Assembly: GCA_007123575.1 (NCBI GenBank)
Contig: SKKV01000093.1
Span: 1 to 9,202 of the forward strand
Length of the DNA stretch: 9,202 bases
From: Wenzhouxiangella sp.
GTDB lineage: Bacteria > Pseudomonadota > Gammaproteobacteria > Xanthomonadales > Wenzhouxiangellaceae
Direction: 5' to 3'
Shown: positions 6,759-9,202 of the stretch, in pieces
Layout of the letters: each line of letters opens with the position of its first letter
Numbering within the stretch: the first letter of the stretch is position 1
Notes under the pieces: generated by a model
What the model saw: only the letters and a program-made list of their open reading frames with translations
Database searches by the model: none
Told to the model about the DNA's origin: nothing
Program-made: the position numbers and the translations under genes

Positions 6759-7441
6759 GCGAGGATCGGGTCAGCTGGCAGCCGCCGCGGTTGGCGGTTT
6801 CCGGCGGTGGTTTCTTTCCCGTCCGTCAGGTCTGGTGCGTCGGCAGAAATTATGCCGAGCACGCACGCGAGATGGGCGTGGACCCGGACAAGTCCGAGCC
6901 CGTGTTTTTCGCCAAGCCGGCCGCATGCATGCACCAGGCGCAGAGCGTTTCCTACCCTCCATCCACCGACGAGCTGCACCACGAGGTCGAGCTGGTGGTT
7001 TTTCTTGCCGACGGCGGTCGCAACTTGGCAGCTGCGGCGTGGGCCGAGCGTATTTTTGGCTATGCGGCGGGGGTCGATCTGACCCGGCGCGATGTGCAAG
7101 CCCGCTTCAAGCAGGCCGGTCAGCCCTGGGAGCTGAGCAAGGGCTTCGATCAGGCCGCACCGGTTGGCGCTATCCAGACTGCTGCCGAGTGGTCCCCCGA
7201 CTCGGCAGCGACGATCGAGCTGCAGGTCAACGGCATGCTGCGCCAGCAGGCCCGGTTGGTCGACATGATCTGGAGCGTACCGATGCTGCTGGAGCGTCTC
7301 TCTCGCAGCGTTACCTTGCGCGCCGGAGATGCGCTGATGACCGGGACCCCGGCCGGGGTGGGCCCGCTACAGGTCGATGATCGGGTGACTGCCCGCATCA
7401 GCGGTCTGCCCGTGCTGGAGTTTTCCGTCCGCCAGAGTTGA
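6755..7441 (+). CDS. Fumarylacetoacetate hydrolase family protein, FAHD1/YcgM type
   Basis: Cytosolic metal-dependent enzyme of 228 residues with the single FAH domain of the FAHD1/YcgM group. CVGRNYAEHAREM (28-40) holds the catalytic His-Glu pair (H36, E39). HHEVEL (75-80) gives metal ligands E77 and E79, and GVDLTRRD gives D108. SKGFD (128-132) contains the active-site lysine K129. LMTGTPAGVG (194-203) is the conserved C-terminal loop. The alignment to human FAHD1 is close across the whole length. Members act on acylpyruvates or oxaloacetate (hydrolysis, decarboxylation or keto-enol tautomerisation); which applies here cannot be told from sequence. All catalytic residues I can identify are present. 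The gene overlaps trpS by 4 bases and the next crcB by 1, with weak Shine-Dalgarno signals, so coupled translation is likely. No pathway partner is visible. Confidence 0.92.
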   Translation: MSEDRVSWQPPRLAVSGGGFFPVRQVWCVGRNYAEHAREMGVDPDKSEPVFFAKPAACMHQAQSVSYPPSTDELHHEVELVVFLADGGRNLAAAAWAERIFGYAAGVDLTRRDVQARFKQAGQPWELSKGFDQAAPVGAIQTAAEWSPDSAATIELQVNGMLRQQARLVDMIWSVPMLLERLSRSVTLRAGDALMTGTPAGVGPLQVDDRVTARISGLPVLEFSVRQS

Positions 7442-7833
7442 TGCTGAATATTTCGACCCTAATGCTGGTGATGCTGGCCGGAGGTGCGGGTGCGGTGGCT
7501 CGCTTGGCTGTAACGCGCTTGACCCTGTCCCTGCTTGGCAGTGGATTTCCCTGGGGTACCTTGATGGTCAATTTCAGCGGTGCGTTTCTGGCTGGGTTGA
7601 TGGTCGGCGGTTTCGCGGCCTGGCTAGGTCTGAGCACAGGCTCGAATGGATGGAATATCCTGGTTTTCGGCTTCCTTGGTAGCTACACAACAGTATCCAG
7701 CCTGAGCCTCGAGTGGTTGTTGCTGCTGCGCGATGGCCGCGGCAGCGCGGCGTGGTTGTATCTGGGCCTGACCTTGCTTGGCGGCGTGGTACTCGCCTTG
7801 GGCGGGCTGTTGCTGGCGGCGCTGTTTTTGTGA
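7441..7833 (+). CDS. crcB1: CrcB/Fluc fluoride channel subunit 1
   Basis: Small inner-membrane protein of 130 residues with four helices, of the CrcB (Fluc) family that exports fluoride passively. GGAGAVARL (14-22) is the TM1 end with the conserved arginine R21. WGTLMVNFSGAFLAG (38-52) is TM2 with the pore asparagine N44. FGFLGSYTTVSSLS (76-89) is the TM3 break. The usual family motif is TTFSTF; here it is TTVSSL, so both pore phenylalanine positions are replaced (V85, L88). Charges lie only in loops 1 (R21, R26) and 3 (R97, D98, R100), predicting both ends in the periplasm. I chose the ATG at 7441, which overlaps the preceding stop (TGATG); a TTG at 7438 adds one residue. The stop overlaps the GTG of the second crcB. 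The number in the symbol is positional only. Confidence 0.9.
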   Translation: MLNISTLMLVMLAGGAGAVARLAVTRLTLSLLGSGFPWGTLMVNFSGAFLAGLMVGGFAAWLGLSTGSNGWNILVFGFLGSYTTVSSLSLEWLLLLRDGRGSAAWLYLGLTLLGGVVLALGGLLLAALFL

Positions 7834-8240
7834 AGTCCTTGCCCGGGGTCCAGGATTGCTGCTGGGTTGGCCTGGGCGGCGCGCTGGGCAGCGGCCTTCG
7901 TTTTGCAGCCGCCATGGCCTGGCCGCCGATCGACCTCGACAGCTTGCCGTGGGCGACGCTGGCAGTGAACGTGGCCGGCTCGATATTGATCGGGGCTTTC
8001 GCCGCCCTATCGATGCGACGCAACATTGCATTCGGCTCCCGGATCATGCTTTTCCTGATGGTCGGGTTCTGCGGAGGGCTGACCACCTTCTCCTTTGTTG
8101 GACTGGAGTCGGCGTTGATGATCCATGAGCAACGTTGGGATACGCTGGCCGCTTACCTGGTCTTGTCATTGCTTGGCTGGCTGTTTGGTGTTGCTGGCGG
8201 TTATCGAGCGTGCCTGGCGCTGGTAAAGCCAGGCGTCTAA
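7830..8240 (+). CDS. crcB2: CrcB/Fluc fluoride channel subunit 2
   Basis: Second four-helix CrcB protein, 136 residues, inner membrane. GLGGALGSGLRFA (14-26) is TM1 with R24. WATLAVNVAGSILIG (41-55) is TM2 with pore N47. GFCGGLTTFSFVG (79-91) is the TM3 break; it keeps the first pore phenylalanine (F87), but the second position is V90. Positive charges lie at the N-terminus (K2), in loop 2 (R63, R64, R71) and at the C-terminus (R126, K133), predicting both ends in the cytoplasm, opposite to the first CrcB. The start is GTG at 7830-7832, forming a 4-base GTGA overlap with the previous stop. The same frame is open further upstream, but that would run through the first crcB and adds nothing family-like. 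The two proteins most likely form a heterodimeric channel. Confidence 0.9.
   Translation: MKSLPGVQDCCWVGLGGALGSGLRFAAAMAWPPIDLDSLPWATLAVNVAGSILIGAFAALSMRRNIAFGSRIMLFLMVGFCGGLTTFSFVGLESALMIHEQRWDTLAAYLVLSLLGWLFGVAGGYRACLALVKPGV
8212..8234. other. Hairpin in the last codons of crcB2
   Basis: GCCTGGC (8212-8218) and GCCAGGC (8228-8234) form a perfect 7-bp stem with a 9-nt loop, ending just before the crcB2 stop. No T-run follows on either strand, so it is only a possible Rho-dependent or 3'-protecting structure. Confidence 0.25.
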
Positions 8241-8260
8241 AGCTCAGGCACTGGTGAGCT
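8241..8260. terminator. Possible weak hairpin between convergent genes
   Basis: AGCTCA (8241-8246) and TGAGCT (8255-8260) are perfect 6-bp inverted arms around an 8-base loop, directly after the crcB2 stop and covering the last codons of the convergent TraB-family gene. There is no T-tract, so termination here is speculative. Only 3 bases separate the two stop codons. Confidence 0.25.
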
Positions 8261-9202
8261 GCTGAACCATTCGGAAGCCGGCGATCCAGGTGCCGGCTGC
8301 AGAGCCCAGGTTGGACAGGAAGAAGACCACGAAAACGTGGGAGACCCGGTTCTTGAACCAGCCCGAGATGCGGGTGACATCGTCGCGCAGCGTTTCGAAA
8401 TCGGCCACGCGCGGCTTGCGCAGCCAGGCTTCGACTGCGCCGGTGACCATGCCGGCGCCAATCGTTGGATTCAGTGATGTCAGTGGTGCGGCGAACAGGG
8501 CCGTCAGCACGGTCAGCGGGTGGGCGCGGGCGATCAGCGCGCCCAGGGCCGACAAGCTGCCGTTGATCACGATCCAGGTCAGTACCAGGGCAAAACCCAG
8601 CTCCGGCGATCGGGCAAATCCAAAGCCGAAGCCGGTCAGTACCGCGACCAGGATCAGCCAGGGGATGGCTTTCAGGATCTTCGACGGCGGCGGCATCTGG
8701 TTGAGTTCTTTCAGGCTTCCGGACGGGTCTTGCTCGCTCTTCAATGCCGCCGCCGTGCCCTGCAGGTGGCCGGCGCCCAGCACGGCCAGCACCTTTCTCC
8801 CCGACTGGCCGCGGTTTTCCTCGATCAGCCGCGCCGCCATGAACCGGTCGCGTTCATTGATCAGGGCGTCGTAAAGCGCCGGCGAGGTCTCGGAGAACTC
8901 GGTGAAGGTCTCGGTCAGCAGGTCGGTTTGCTTCAGACGTTCGATGTCTTCTTCGGCGATTTCTTCGCGTGAAAACAGCGAAAAGATCAGTCCGTTGATC
9001 ATTACCCAGCGCTTCCACGGCGACAGCCGGCGGCTGGCACGACGCAGGGTGATGCCGATTTCCCGGTCGATCAGCTGAATCGGCAGGCCGGCCTGGTTCG
9101 CGGCTTCGATCGCGGTTCTCATCTCGGCGCCGGGTTCGATGCCGAACTGCTCGGCAATACGGCGCTGGTAGGCCGACAGGGCGAGCGAGGCCATCATCAT
9201 AC
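8244..9202 (-). CDS. TraB/PrgY family membrane protein (5' end outside the window)
   Basis: C-terminal 319 codons or so of a TraB/PrgY family protein, a group named for enterococcal pheromone shutdown and related to the TIKI metalloprotease-like superfamily. Numbered from the ATG at 9198-9200: ALSAYQRR (7-14), LIDREIGITLRR (43-54), NERDRFMA (115-122) and GAGHLQG (142-148) with H145, the second of the two GxxH-type motifs. The first, near the N-terminus of full-length members (GTAHVS-like), lies beyond the window. The C-terminal part is membrane-embedded, with hydrophobic spans at about 179-196, 201-224, 227-258 and 288-309. The family usually has sequence before LALSAYQRR, so the ATG triplet at 9192-9200 is most likely internal. 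The frame stays open to the edge. In Gram-negative bacteria the function is unknown, and a pheromone role should not be assumed. It is convergent with crcB2. Confidence 0.85.
   Translation of the reverse strand, partial: MMMASLALSAYQRRIAEQFGIEPGAEMRTAIEAANQAGLPIQLIDREIGITLRRASRRLSPWKRWVMINGLIFSLFSREEIAEEDIERLKQTDLLTETFTEFSETSPALYDALINERDRFMAARLIEENRGQSGRKVLAVLGAGHLQGTAAALKSEQDPSGSLKELNQMPPPSKILKAIPWLILVAVLTGFGFGFARSPELGFALVLTWIVINGSLSALGALIARAHPLTVLTALFAAPLTSLNPTIGAGMVTGAVEAWLRKPRVADFETLRDDVTRISGWFKNRVSHVFVVFFLSNLGSAAGTWIAGFRMVQQLTSA

Noticed and set aside
7713..7829. Upstream extension of the second crcB inside the first
   Set aside because: The region encodes TM3-TM4 of the first CrcB in another frame; the GTG at 7830 gives the normal CrcB length and a typical 4-base overlap.
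8212..8260. Strong bidirectional intrinsic terminator between crcB2 and the TraB-family gene
   Set aside because: Two stems are present but neither is followed by a T-tract on either strand, so I list them only as low-confidence structures.
8244..9202. Pheromone shutdown function for the TraB-family protein
   Set aside because: That role belongs to enterococcal conjugation; nothing here suggests a conjugative element or peptide pheromone.

Overview
This is a GC-rich, gene-dense chromosomal window, most likely from a gammaproteobacterium. I base that on the Pseudomonas/Xanthomonas-type tryptophanyl-tRNA synthetase, the Uup-type ABC-F ATPase and the SlyD-type isomerase; the genus is not determined. 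I see no tRNA, rRNA, CRISPR array, insertion sequence or phage gene. No gap between genes exceeds about 105 bases, so the whole window is accounted for.

Left half (1-5653), all on the minus strand. In transcription order: a RuBisCO-like protein (4526-5653), a SlyD-like peptidyl-prolyl isomerase without a metal-binding tail (3986-4453), a ten-helix P-type cation ATPase (1250-3883) and the ABC-F ATPase Uup (1-1250, cut by the window edge). The last two overlap by one base. The gaps before slyD and before the ATPase each hold a short palindrome, and a hairpin follows slyD.

Right half (5748-8240), plus strand. A compact gene run starts divergently from the RuBisCO-like gene: trpS, a FAHD1/YcgM-type fumarylacetoacetate hydrolase family enzyme, and two consecutive crcB (Fluc) fluoride channel genes. 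Every junction overlaps by 1 to 4 bases, so the four genes are probably co-transcribed and translationally coupled. The 94-base divergent region holds a possible -10 box, overlapping inverted repeats and the trpS ribosome binding site.

Right edge (8244-9202), minus strand, convergent with crcB: a membrane protein of the TraB/PrgY family, cut at its N-terminus by the window end.

Two points stand out. The RuBisCO-like protein keeps the activating lysine but has lost several residues needed for carboxylation, and its neighbours do not reveal its substrate. The paired CrcB proteins have opposite charge distributions and unequal pore motifs, which suggests an obligate heterodimeric fluoride channel with two non-equivalent pores.
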